From: Myxococcota bacterium
Lineage (GTDB): Bacteria > Myxococcota_A > UBA796 > JAFGLY01
Reading direction: 5' to 3'
DNA: 64,000 nt
Assembly (NCBI GenBank): GCA_024276675.1
Contig: JAJRWT010000032.1
Coordinates: forward strand, 310,001 to 374,000
The notes under the pieces were generated by a model. That model saw only the letters and a program-made list of their open reading frames with translations. It ran no database searches and was not told where the DNA came from. Position 1 is the first letter of the stretch, and each line of letters starts with the position of its first letter. A program made the position numbers and the translations under genes. This document shows positions 27,501 through 35,750 of this stretch, piece by piece.

Positions 27501-28451
27501 TCAAGAGCGCTGAAAGGTGGACTCCCTGCCCTTGATCAACCTGTAGATGGTGTCGTTGACGGGTGTCTCGACTCCCAGCCTGCGCCCGTATTCCACCACT
27601 TTGCCGCTGAGAAACTCGTTCTCGGTCCGCCTGCCGGCCTGGACGTCCACCATCATGGAGGGCTTGTGAAAGCCCGCGTTGCCAAGGTAATCCAGGCAGA
27701 ATTGGAGGAAGTCCCCCGGGAAACTGTGACCGTCGGCCTTCGCCACCGCGATTCCCTCCCGGAGGATGTCTTTGACCAGGGCCAGGGTGGCCGGGTCGGT
27801 CATGGCTTCTTTCATGAGTTGACCCGTCAGAGCACAAAGCGGGCTCAACGCCACGTTGAGAATTACTTTTTCCCAGACAAACCTGCGAATGTGGTCGGAG
27901 TGGGCCGTCTCCAGCCCACAGGAACTGATGATCTGGGCCAACTCCACCGAAACGGGCCGACCAGCCGGAGCCACCGGACCGATGTAGTTGGGCTTGTTGA
28001 AGAAGGTCATCTGGGCCCTCCCGGGGCCGGCAAGGGCTCCGGCGTAGTTGGCCACGATCCTCAAGGTCCTGTGCTCGCCGAAGGCATCGGCAAGGACCTG
28101 CTCCGTGTCCATCCCGTTCTGCAGACTCACCAGGACTGTGTGGGACGGCAGGACATCCTTGAGCCGTGGTACGAGCACATGCAGAATCGGGGCCTTCACC
28201 GAGACGAACAGCACATCCACCTTCTGGCCGGCCAGGGCGGATATCCGTGTGAAGGCCTGCTCCACGCGGGCGTGGAGATCAACGATGCCTCCCACGATTA
28301 TTCCGTCCTGGCGGATGGCCTGGATATGCTGGTGGGCGATGTCCAGCACGACGACGTGGTGTGAGGCCCTGGCTAGAAAGGCCGCCATCGTGGCGCCCAT
28401 GGGTCCGGCACCCACGACTGCGAAATGGGGTCTCCGTGGCAATATGGACAT
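27501..28451 (-). CDS. ketopantoate-reductase-family NADPH dehydrogenase (PanE/ApbA-like)
   Basis: This 316-residue protein has an N-terminal Rossmann motif VVGAGPMGATMAA, and VSLQNGMD matches the conserved NG of the family. The C-terminal helical domain carries the LCALTGQLMKEA-type motif of PanE. The canonical enzyme makes pantoate for CoA. The family also includes paralogues working on other 2-oxo acids. The ATG at 28451 starts the Rossmann strand and has GGAG ten bases upstream; the reading back to 28631 is not conserved. It is divergent from the benzoyl-CoA-type operon, and the shared 400-base intergenic region suggests possible joint control. Whether it supplies pantoate or serves the neighbouring pathway is unknown. 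Confidence 0.78.
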   Translation of the reverse strand: MSILPRRPHFAVVGAGPMGATMAAFLARASHHVVVLDIAHQHIQAIRQDGIIVGGIVDLHARVEQAFTRISALAGQKVDVLFVSVKAPILHVLVPRLKDVLPSHTVLVSLQNGMDTEQVLADAFGEHRTLRIVANYAGALAGPGRAQMTFFNKPNYIGPVAPAGRPVSVELAQIISSCGLETAHSDHIRRFVWEKVILNVALSPLCALTGQLMKEAMTDPATLALVKDILREGIAVAKADGHSFPGDFLQFCLDYLGNAGFHKPSMMVDVQAGRRTENEFLSGKVVEYGRRLGVETPVNDTIYRLIKGRESTFQRS

Positions 28452-28851
28452 GTGGGGAGTCTCCGCTCTTCGAGGAAGCAAAGGGGAAGGCCTCGCACAG
28501 GTATATCCATTGTTACGGAGTGACGCGTCCATTCCGCCTGGCCGCGCTGCCCGCCGCTCGCATGTGCCTGATATTCCTGTCTCTTTGCCAGGCAGATGCC
28601 CTGGCGCCTTCGGTACGAGGTTGTGAATCACACAGGAACTCTAACCCATCATTGGCGTATGTGGGAGGCTCATGGAGCTTCCATGCCCATATTCACTCCG
28701 CCGGCTGCTACGGCCATCTTCGCTGAAGACGGAGCGCCGACGGAACACATCCCCCACCCACCCCCAGCTCCCCCGCCGGCTTTGACAGCCAGCATCCGGC
28801 TCGATAGCTTGCGCCTCCTTGATTCCGGAAACACCGTGCCAGGAGGACACC
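28452..28851 (+). promoter_or_regulatory. 400-base divergent intergenic region with candidate promoter for the bamA operon
   Basis: No gene is seen here. A sigma-70-like promoter fits at TTGACA (28782-28787), a 17-base spacer and TAGCTT (28805-28810). The -35 is a perfect consensus and the -10 a weak match. A strong AGGAGG (28841-28846) precedes the bamA ATG at 28852. No clear operator was identified. The assignment of start and -10 is inference. Confidence 0.45.
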
Positions 28852-29988
28852 ATGGCGGACTTGACTTGGCTACCCAGAGAATCGGGCGAAAAGAACCATC
28901 ACCTCTGGGGAGACGAACACTTCTCCACAGAAGCCCCGGGAGTGATCTTCGAAAAACACCCCATCCTGGATCCCCAGGGCAATCCGGTGGACGGCTTGTA
29001 CTCGGCCTGGATAATTCTCAACAACCCCAGGCAGTACAACTCCTATACCACCGAAATGGTCAAGGGCGTCATCGCCGGTTTCCAACGAGCCTCCGCCGAC
29101 TCCTCCGTGGTGGCCGCTGTCTTCACGGCAGCGGGCGACAAGGCCTTCTGCACCGGAGGCAACACCAGGGAATACGCCGAATACTACGCCGGGCGTCCCA
29201 ACGAATACGGCCTCTACATGGATCTGTTCAACGCCATGGTGGACTCCATCCTTGGTTGCAAGAAACCCACCATCTGTCGCGTCAACGGCATGAGAGTGGC
29301 TGGAGGCCAAGAGATCGGCATGGCCTGCGATCTCACCATCTCCAGCGACCTGGCGGTTTTTGGGCAGGCCGGCCCCAGGCACGGCTCCGCCCCTGACGGG
29401 GGCAGCACGGATTTCCTTCCATGGATGCTTCCCCTGGAGCTGGCCATGTGGAACTGCGTTTCGTGCGAACTCTGGAGCGCCTACAAGATGAAGCACCTGG
29501 GCCTCATCTCCAGGTGCATCCCCGTGCTCAGGCAGGCTGACGAGTGGCTGCGCAACCCGGCTGTGGTCACCGACACCTGGCTCGAAGACGGCGAGATCAT
29601 CTACGGCGAATTCAAGACCGGAGACGAAGCCCGTGCGGCAAGGAAACTCGTGAAATCCATCTCCACCGACTTCTCTCTCCTGGACGCCGAACTCGGGAAG
29701 ATCCTCTGGACCTTCACCAACCTGTTCCCCGGCTGCCTCATCAAGAGCGTCGAGGGCATTCGCCTCAAGAAGAAGTTCTTCTGGGACCAGTCCAAGGTCA
29801 TCAACCGCCACTGGTTGGCCGCCAATATGAACACCGAGGCATTCCTGGGCTTCAACGCATTCAACACCAAGAAGATCACCGGCAGCGGTGTCATCGACTT
29901 CATCGAGTATCGAAGGCGACAGGCAGCCGGGCAGGCCTTCGACGCCGAGTTCATGGCCGCCGTCCTGGCCAGCCCCAAGGGCTCCTGA
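28852..29988 (+). CDS. bamA: 6-oxocyclohex-1-ene-1-carbonyl-CoA hydrolase (BamA/Oah-type)
   Basis: This 378-residue crotonase-family enzyme opens the alicyclic ring in the anaerobic benzoyl-CoA pathway by adding two waters to give 3-hydroxypimelyl-CoA. Motifs specific to this subfamily are clear: AFCTGGNTREYAEYYAG at about 99, CRVNGMRVAGGQEIGMACD at about 140 and FGQAGPRHGSAPDGGSTDF at about 170. They distinguish it from ordinary enoyl-CoA hydratases. Its length matches the family (about 375). BamA is a widely used marker of anaerobic aromatic degradation. It also works in the reverse direction in fermenters that make cyclohexane carboxylate. The start has a perfect Shine-Dalgarno. It leads the operon. 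Confidence 0.92.
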   Translation: MADLTWLPRESGEKNHHLWGDEHFSTEAPGVIFEKHPILDPQGNPVDGLYSAWIILNNPRQYNSYTTEMVKGVIAGFQRASADSSVVAAVFTAAGDKAFCTGGNTREYAEYYAGRPNEYGLYMDLFNAMVDSILGCKKPTICRVNGMRVAGGQEIGMACDLTISSDLAVFGQAGPRHGSAPDGGSTDFLPWMLPLELAMWNCVSCELWSAYKMKHLGLISRCIPVLRQADEWLRNPAVVTDTWLEDGEIIYGEFKTGDEARAARKLVKSISTDFSLLDAELGKILWTFTNLFPGCLIKSVEGIRLKKKFFWDQSKVINRHWLAANMNTEAFLGFNAFNTKKITGSGVIDFIEYRRRQAAGQAFDAEFMAAVLASPKGS

Positions 29989-30073
29989 ATCGCCTCCCGG
30001 CCAGTAGCCGGCAATGGCCACCTGGCCAAAAGCACTCGTTGAACCTACAAGCTCAGCACGGGAAGGATGAACA

Positions 30074-30823
30074 ATGCTCATGCAAGGAAAGACAGCCCTG
30101 GTCACAGGAGGCTCCCAGGGTATCGTAACGGCCATCTCCCTGGAGCTGGCCCGTGAGGGTGCAGACGTCTGCCTCACCTACCGCAGGCACGCAAAGGAAG
30201 CCGTCCACATAGAAGAACAGATCCGGCAGATGGGCCGCAAGGCGATGGCCTTCAAATGCGACATCTCCCAGTTCTCCCAAGCCGCCGAGGTCGTCGCGGG
30301 AGCCGTGGGGCACATGGGAGGGTTGGACATCCTGGTCAACAACGCCGGCATGAACTGGGACGGAGTCTCGTGGAAGATGTCCGAAGAACAGTGGGACCGC
30401 GTAATCCAGGTCAACCTGAAGGGCTACTTCAATTTCACGCGGCAGGTGGCCCCCATCTTCAAGGCCCAGCGCTCCGGCAAGATCGTAAACGTGACCTCCA
30501 TCAACGGCATGAGGGGCAAGTTCGGCCAGACCAACTACTCGGCCTCCAAGGCTGGGATAATCGGTCTCACCAAGGCGCTGGCACGAGAACTCGGCGCATT
30601 CGGAGTGAACGTCAACGCCGTGGCTCCAGGTCTCATAGAGACCGCCATGCTCCGGGGGTCTTCGGCCCGCGACAAGATCATCGACATGGCCATGAACGAG
30701 ATCGTCCTGAAGCGCGTCGGCCAGGCGGAAGACGTGGCCGCCGTCGTGGCCTTCCTGGCCTCCGACAAGGCGCGTCACGTGACCGGCGAGGTTGTCAAAG
30801 TCGACGGAGGCCAGTACATCTGA
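30074..30823 (+). CDS. short-chain dehydrogenase/reductase, FabG/PhaB-like
   Basis: This 249-residue classical SDR has the active-site Ser in NVTSINGM and the YSASK Tyr-Lys pair, so the catalytic triad is present. The cofactor loop reads TGGSQGIV, where the last glycine of the usual TGxxxGIG is a valine. NAG motif residues (LVNNAG) are intact. In the classical benzoyl-CoA lower pathway the dehydrogenase before BamA (Had) is a zinc-type alcohol dehydrogenase. An SDR at this position could take over that step or the later 3-hydroxyacyl step. Substrate is inference. It follows bamA by 85 bases and has a GGAAGGA ribosome site. Confidence 0.85.
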   Translation: MLMQGKTALVTGGSQGIVTAISLELAREGADVCLTYRRHAKEAVHIEEQIRQMGRKAMAFKCDISQFSQAAEVVAGAVGHMGGLDILVNNAGMNWDGVSWKMSEEQWDRVIQVNLKGYFNFTRQVAPIFKAQRSGKIVNVTSINGMRGKFGQTNYSASKAGIIGLTKALARELGAFGVNVNAVAPGLIETAMLRGSSARDKIIDMAMNEIVLKRVGQAEDVAAVVAFLASDKARHVTGEVVKVDGGQYI

Positions 30824-30937
30824 CCAATCCAGGCCCGAGTCGGCGGTACCGGAACCACGCCATCTGCCGATTCACGGAACCGCACTCTGCCAATCCAGAA
30901 AACCCAGCACGAATGGGAACAGCAAGGGAGTACTGCT

Positions 30938-32137
30938 TTGCCACAAAGAATCCAGGACATCGTCATCGTGGGCGCTGCTCGCACCCCCATGGGTCGTTTC
31001 GGCGGAAGCCTCAAGGACGTTCCCGTCCATGACCTGGGAGCCAGGGCCATTTCAGCCGCCCTCCAGCGCGCCGGCCTGCCTCCCGAGTCGGTCTCGGAAC
31101 TCATCTATGGCTGCTGCCGCCAGGCGGGCAACGGCCCAAACCCATCCAGAACCGCCGCAATCCGGGCGGGTCTTCCGGTCTCTGTCCCCACCAACACCAT
31201 CAACATGGCCTGTCCGTCCGGCATGAAAACCGTCCACATGGCTGCCCAGGCCATACTCCTGGGTGAAAGCGACATCGTGGTAGCCGGGGGCATGGACTCC
31301 ATGAGCACCATCCCCTATCTGCTCAAAGGAGTGCGATGGCAGGGGCTTCGCTTTGGTCCCAAGACAATCGAAGACGGCTGGAGCGACTCCATAGATCCCG
31401 TCACCGGCGAAGGCATGGGCAACACTGCCGAAAACCTGGTGGACAAGTACGACATTCCACGCACCGAAATGGACGCGTTTGCGGCCTCGAGCCACCAGAA
31501 GGCATCCAGGGCCCAGAGGAACGGCCTCTTCGACGAAGAGATCGTCCCGGTAGAGGTGCCCGGGCGTGGCAAGAAGAAGCCGGGTTTCACGTTCTCACGA
31601 GACGAAACCATCCGGCACGAGATCGACGCGTCCAAGATGGCCAAGCTGCCACCGGCATTTCGCAAAGGAGGCAGCGTCACCGCCGGCAACTCCTGTGGAA
31701 TGAGCGACGGAGCCTGCGCCGTCGTGGTCGCCAGCCGCGAAAAGGCCGCTGCTCTCGGGCTGGCTCCCATGTTCAGCATCATCTCCTTTGCCCAGGCCGC
31801 CGTCCCCAACGCGACCATGGGAGAAGGCCCGGGTGTTGTCATCCCCATGGCTCTCCGCCGTGCCGGAATGACCTTGTCCGACATGGACATCATCGAAGTG
31901 AACGAAGCCTTCGCCGCGCAGGTGTTGGCAAACGAACGTGTCCTCGACTGGGACCGGGGACGCCTCAACGTAAACGGCGGCGCCATAGCCCTGGGCCATC
32001 CCACCGGAATAAGCGGCTGCCGCATTCTCATCACCGGTTACTACGCTCTCAAGGCCAGGGACCAGGAGTTCATGGTGGCTGCCATATGCGGAGGCGGGGG
32101 AGTCACCACGGGCATGGTTCTCAAGCGCGAGGGCTGA
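30938..32137 (+). CDS. acetyl-CoA C-acyltransferase (thiolase)
   Basis: This 399-residue thiolase cleaves 3-oxoacyl-CoA to a shortened acyl-CoA and acetyl-CoA. The acyl-carrying Cys is in NMACPSGMK at about 91. The acid/base residues are in NEAFAAQ, GHPTG (His) and the C-terminal ICGGGGVTTG (Cys). Every catalytic position is intact. Within the operon it would act after ring opening, on 3-oxopimelyl-CoA or a later beta-oxidation intermediate. The start is a TTG with AAGGGAG about seven bases upstream. It follows the SDR by 114 bases. Confidence 0.92.
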   Translation: MPQRIQDIVIVGAARTPMGRFGGSLKDVPVHDLGARAISAALQRAGLPPESVSELIYGCCRQAGNGPNPSRTAAIRAGLPVSVPTNTINMACPSGMKTVHMAAQAILLGESDIVVAGGMDSMSTIPYLLKGVRWQGLRFGPKTIEDGWSDSIDPVTGEGMGNTAENLVDKYDIPRTEMDAFAASSHQKASRAQRNGLFDEEIVPVEVPGRGKKKPGFTFSRDETIRHEIDASKMAKLPPAFRKGGSVTAGNSCGMSDGACAVVVASREKAAALGLAPMFSIISFAQAAVPNATMGEGPGVVIPMALRRAGMTLSDMDIIEVNEAFAAQVLANERVLDWDRGRLNVNGGAIALGHPTGISGCRILITGYYALKARDQEFMVAAICGGGGVTTGMVLKREG

Positions 32138-32299
32138 AGCCCCCCGGCGGGGACTGGAGAACGACACCGTTCACCTGCTGGCCACCTGGCTCCGGCGGCT
32201 GATCTTCTGCTTCGCCCGGCGACACCGTTGCCTTACCGCGGCACGGCTTTGCCGGAGCCGACAATTTCTTCCCATCATCGCTACAACCTGGGGGCAACC

Positions 32300-33070
32300 T
32301 TGAAGGAAAGCAACTTCATCATCCTGGAAAAAAACGAGGGAATCGCCCGCATCACCTTTGATCGGCCAAAGCACAACGTGTTCAACATCCCCATGTTGGC
32401 TGAACTCAACGATGTGCTCCAGGCTCTCCTGGGCGACGATGCACTCAAATGTGTCGTCATGTCGGGCAGGGGACCAAGCTGGTCCGCCGGCGTGGACGTG
32501 GCGGATCACGAGCCCGCAAACGTGGACCAGATGATCAGCACCTTCACCAGGGTGTTCCAACTGCTCCACCGCCTGCCGGTCCCCACAATCGCCGCTGTAC
32601 ATGGGCGCGCCCTGGGTGGCGGCATGGAGATCGCCATCGCCTGCGACATGGTGATCGCATCGGAGAGTGCCCTTTTCGGGCAACCGGAGATCAAGCTGGG
32701 CTTCCTGCCCCCCTATGCGGCGGTGCGCCTCCCACGGCTCGTCGGCCCTGCCAGAGCCATCGAAATCTGCACCACCGGAATGATCTACACGGCTCGGCAG
32801 TTCCACGAAATGGGGCTGGTGAGCCGACTTTGTAGCGACGATTCCCTCACCTCGGAGTTGGACCGCGTGCTGAAGGAGATCACGGCATGCAGTCCACTGA
32901 TCATCCGCCTCAACAAGCAAGCCGTCACCGGCGCGGCCGGCGGCGATCCCCTTGCCGCCATGGACGCCGTCAACCGCCTCTTCCTGGACACCCTCATGAA
33001 GACAGAAGACACCCTGGAGGGGATCCGGAGCTTCGTGGAGAGGCGTCGCCCCACATGGAAGAACCGATAG
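32300..33070 (+). CDS. cyclohexa-1,5-dienecarbonyl-CoA hydratase-like crotonase (Dch/BamR-type)
   Basis: This crotonase of about 256 residues is close in pattern to cyclohexa-1,5-diene-1-carbonyl-CoA hydratase, the first step after benzoyl-CoA reduction. The diagnostic SAGVDVADHEP block near residue 63 is present, as are ALGGGMEIAIACDMVIAS and FGQPEIKLGFLPPYAA. The oxyanion-hole glycines are intact. The TTG at 32300 gives the family length and begins with the expected short N-terminus; an upstream reading to 32228 adds a non-conserved tail. An ordinary enoyl-CoA hydratase is the main alternative, but neighbours (bamA) and motif favour the dienoyl-CoA enzyme. Confidence 0.8.
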   Translation: MKESNFIILEKNEGIARITFDRPKHNVFNIPMLAELNDVLQALLGDDALKCVVMSGRGPSWSAGVDVADHEPANVDQMISTFTRVFQLLHRLPVPTIAAVHGRALGGGMEIAIACDMVIASESALFGQPEIKLGFLPPYAAVRLPRLVGPARAIEICTTGMIYTARQFHEMGLVSRLCSDDSLTSELDRVLKEITACSPLIIRLNKQAVTGAAGGDPLAAMDAVNRLFLDTLMKTEDTLEGIRSFVERRRPTWKNR

Positions 33071-33101
33071 CCACGAAACAAGAACGGCGGCAGGAGTATT
33101 C

Positions 33102-35141
33102 ATGTCAAGAAACTGGAAGGTGGGAGTAGTCGGTGCCGGCAACATGGGCAGCGGCATCGCTCAGAAGATGGCCCAGGAAGGCCTGGACGTTGTGTTGCTG
33201 GACAGGGAGCAACAGTTCGTGGAACGGGGCCTCCAGGTCATAGGGAACATGCTGAAAGAAGGCGTCAAACGCCGCATCTTCACACAGGACCAGGTGGAGT
33301 CCATCACCTCGCGTATCACCGGCACCACGGACTACGCTGCCCTGGAGGACGCCCACCTGGTGGTGGAAGCGGTTTTTGAAGATCAGGCCGTGAAGTCCTC
33401 CGTTTTCCAGAAACTGGACGCCGCATGTTCTCCGCGGACCATCCTGGCCACAAATACCTCCAGCTTCTTCGTCCGTGATCTGGCCAACAGCACCGAGCGG
33501 CCCGACCGCTTCATAGGGCTCCACTATTTCTTCCACCCGGCCAAGAACCGTCTGCTGGAGGTCATTCCCCACGAAGGGACCAGCCCCGGCACCGTCGAGA
33601 CCGCCATGCTGCTGGCCGCCCTTCACGGCAAGACCCCCATCCTGGTGAAGGACTCCCCCGGCTTCGCCGTCAACCGTTTCTTCGTGCCGTTCCTCAACGA
33701 AGCAGCCCGCATGCTGGAGGACGGCCTGGCCAACATCCCCACCATAGAGGAGGCATCCAGGAAGGCCTTCCGCATCGGCATGGGCCCCTTCCAGCTCATG
33801 AACATCACGGGCATACCCATCGCGGTACACGCCTCCTCCACCCTGGGGCGGGAGCTGGGCCCCTTCTACGCCACGGCGGGAATTCTTCGCAAACAGATGG
33901 AAACGGGCCAACTCTGGAACCTGGAAGGCCCCCTGGACCAGGGTGCCATGGCCGCGGTCAGGGATCGAATGCTGGGCGTATGCCTGGGCGTCGCTGCGCA
34001 ACTGGTGGACGAGGGAGTGGCCACCATGGAAGACACCGACCGTGGTGCCAAGATAGGGCTGCGCTGGCTTCTCGGACCTTTCGAAATCATGAACTCCATC
34101 GGCATCAACCGGACTCACCACCTGGTGGAACAGGTGGCGCAACGCCACGAAGACTTCCAGGTTCCGCAGCTCCTGCGGCGGCAGAAGGACCTGGCCAGGC
34201 CATTTTCCTTCGACCTGGTGGACCTGTCCACGAAGGACGGCATCGCCACCATCACCATAAACCGTCCCGAGGCCATGAACGCCCTCAACGAGACCGTCGT
34301 CCAGCAGATCGAAGACCGATTCCTCACGGCCACCGACGACCCCAGGGTCCGGGCCATCCTGTTCCGTGGCGCCGGCAAGGCCTTCGTGGCGGGGGCAGAC
34401 ATCCGTTACTTCGTGAAGAAGATCAAATCCGACGCCATCGCCGACATCGTGGAGTTCACCCGGCGGGGCCACCAGCTATTCCTGGCCATCGAAGACTCTC
34501 CAAAGCCCACCGTTGCTCTCCTGGACGGCATGTCGCTGGGTGGGGGAAGCGAGCTGGCGTTGGCATGCCAGGCCGTGCTGACCACAGCCGCCGGCTCGAT
34601 GGCCTTTCCCGAGACCGGCATCGGCATCTACCCGGGCCTGGGTGGCATGAACAGGCTGGCCAGGATGGTGGGCATCGATCTCGCCAGGTACTACGTGTTC
34701 ACGGGGGCGCCCCTGAACGCCACCGACCTGCTGGACCTGGGCATAGCCCGCCTTCTGGACGACATCTCGCAGCTACCCTCGGCCATGGCGCGCCTCCTGG
34801 CCGATCCCCTCCCCCCCAAGTACCGCCGCCGGCCGATACCCCACCGTTTCAGGCCCCTGGGCGCCGCATGCAGCAGCGAAAACATCCAGCGTCTCCTGGA
34901 AGGCCAGGTACCAACGGGCCTGGACAGCGAAGTCGACGCCCGCACCGCCAGGTTGGCGGGTTACAAGGCGCCCCTGGCGCTGCGCATGGCCCACCGCATC
35001 ATGGAGGCCGCCAGCGACAAGACCATGACCCAGGCCGTGGAGTTGGAACTGGCGGGCCTGCAAGAAATCTTCTCCAGCGCCGACGCCCTGGAGGGCCTGT
35101 CGTCGCTGGGCCGCAGAAGGCCGGTCTTCAAAGGATCCTAG
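33102..35141 (+). CDS. 3-hydroxyacyl-CoA dehydrogenase / enoyl-CoA hydratase fusion
   Basis: This 679-residue bifunctional beta-oxidation enzyme has the dehydrogenase first and the hydratase second, the reverse of FadB. The NAD motif GAGNMGSG is at residues 10-17. Dehydrogenase sites include ATNTSS, the HYFFHPAK His and KDSPGFAVNR. From about residue 380 the crotonase half starts with TKDGIATITINRPEAMNAL. It has FVAGADI and MSLGGGSELALACQ with FPETGIGIYPGLGG, including the likely catalytic Glu. This domain order is known in archaea and some deltaproteobacteria. In the operon it would process 3-hydroxypimelyl-CoA after BamA. CAGGAG precedes the ATG by about six bases. Confidence 0.92.
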   Translation: MSRNWKVGVVGAGNMGSGIAQKMAQEGLDVVLLDREQQFVERGLQVIGNMLKEGVKRRIFTQDQVESITSRITGTTDYAALEDAHLVVEAVFEDQAVKSSVFQKLDAACSPRTILATNTSSFFVRDLANSTERPDRFIGLHYFFHPAKNRLLEVIPHEGTSPGTVETAMLLAALHGKTPILVKDSPGFAVNRFFVPFLNEAARMLEDGLANIPTIEEASRKAFRIGMGPFQLMNITGIPIAVHASSTLGRELGPFYATAGILRKQMETGQLWNLEGPLDQGAMAAVRDRMLGVCLGVAAQLVDEGVATMEDTDRGAKIGLRWLLGPFEIMNSIGINRTHHLVEQVAQRHEDFQVPQLLRRQKDLARPFSFDLVDLSTKDGIATITINRPEAMNALNETVVQQIEDRFLTATDDPRVRAILFRGAGKAFVAGADIRYFVKKIKSDAIADIVEFTRRGHQLFLAIEDSPKPTVALLDGMSLGGGSELALACQAVLTTAAGSMAFPETGIGIYPGLGGMNRLARMVGIDLARYYVFTGAPLNATDLLDLGIARLLDDISQLPSAMARLLADPLPPKYRRRPIPHRFRPLGAACSSENIQRLLEGQVPTGLDSEVDARTARLAGYKAPLALRMAHRIMEAASDKTMTQAVELELAGLQEIFSSADALEGLSSLGRRRPVFKGS

Positions 35142-35249
35142 ACCAGGAATTGCTTCAGTGAATGGACCGCGGATCACGGGCAGAGCTTGAAATCCTCCAA
35201 CACGTCGATCCTGGTTACGTTCACGGAACCGCCCGACGAGGTGCCCAGC

Positions 35250-35501
35250 ATGAGTTCCAGCAGCTCTTCCGAGGACCGACCCCGACCCAGCAGCAGGCGC
35301 CAGCGCCAACTGGAGCGCCAGGGCTGGCAAAGGCGCTCCCTCTACGACGAGCCACGGCTATCCCAGGTGGTCGAAATGTACAGGGAGATCGGCTTCCAGG
35401 TCCACCTGGAGCCCTTCAATCCCGAAGACGAACCGGGCTGCTCCACCTGCATGGCCATCGCCCCCCACCTCTACAAGACCATCTACACGCGACGATCTTG
35501 A
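35250..35501 (+). CDS. small protein with C-terminal CxxC, unrecognised
   Basis: This is a protein of about 83 residues with a Ser- and Arg-rich N-terminus. A well-formed core follows, VVEMYREIGFQVHLEPFNPE, ending in GCSTCM. The core and the CxxC motif suggest a metal or redox site, not a chance ORF, and it lies in the middle of the operon. The ATG at 35250 has GAGGTG six bases upstream; the longer TTG reading to 35187 has no ribosome site. I do not recognise the family. It sits between the beta-oxidation fusion and a ThiS-like gene, so a role in cofactor or sulfur handling for the pathway is possible but unproven. Confidence 0.5.
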   Translation: MSSSSSSEDRPRPSSRRQRQLERQGWQRRSLYDEPRLSQVVEMYREIGFQVHLEPFNPEDEPGCSTCMAIAPHLYKTIYTRRS

Positions 35502-35520
35502 CCTGCGACACGGCAACCCC

Positions 35521-35730
35521 TTGGAATACATCACCATCAAAGTCAATGGTCTCCAGGAACAGGTACCCGCCGGTTCCAGCATCGCCCAGGTCATCAGTCT
35601 TCTCCAACAGGGCCACAAGGATCTCATCACGGAGTTGGACGGCAGGTTCGTCTACCCACGGGACTACGACACCGTCCTGGTGAACGATGGCTCCGTGCTG
35701 GAGTTCATCCTGCCCGCGTTCGGAGGTTGA
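35521..35730 (+). CDS. ThiS/MoaD-like ubiquitin-fold sulfur carrier candidate
   Basis: This 69-residue protein has the ThiS/MoaD size and pattern: a beta-grasp N-terminus (ITIKVNGLQEQVPAGSSI) and a C-terminus ending in a free Gly-Gly (LPAFGG). Such proteins carry sulfur as a C-terminal thiocarboxylate for thiamin or molybdopterin synthesis, or for tungsten/molybdenum aldehyde oxidoreductase partners. No ThiF/MoeB activating enzyme is in the window. The start is a TTG and has no clear Shine-Dalgarno; the stop of the upstream gene is just 20 bases before. Its place in a putative anaerobic aromatic operon makes a pterin-cofactor role attractive, but this is inference. Confidence 0.6.
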   Translation: MEYITIKVNGLQEQVPAGSSIAQVISLLQQGHKDLITELDGRFVYPRDYDTVLVNDGSVLEFILPAFGG

Positions 35731-35750
35731 CCCGCCCCCGGGAGGCTCCC

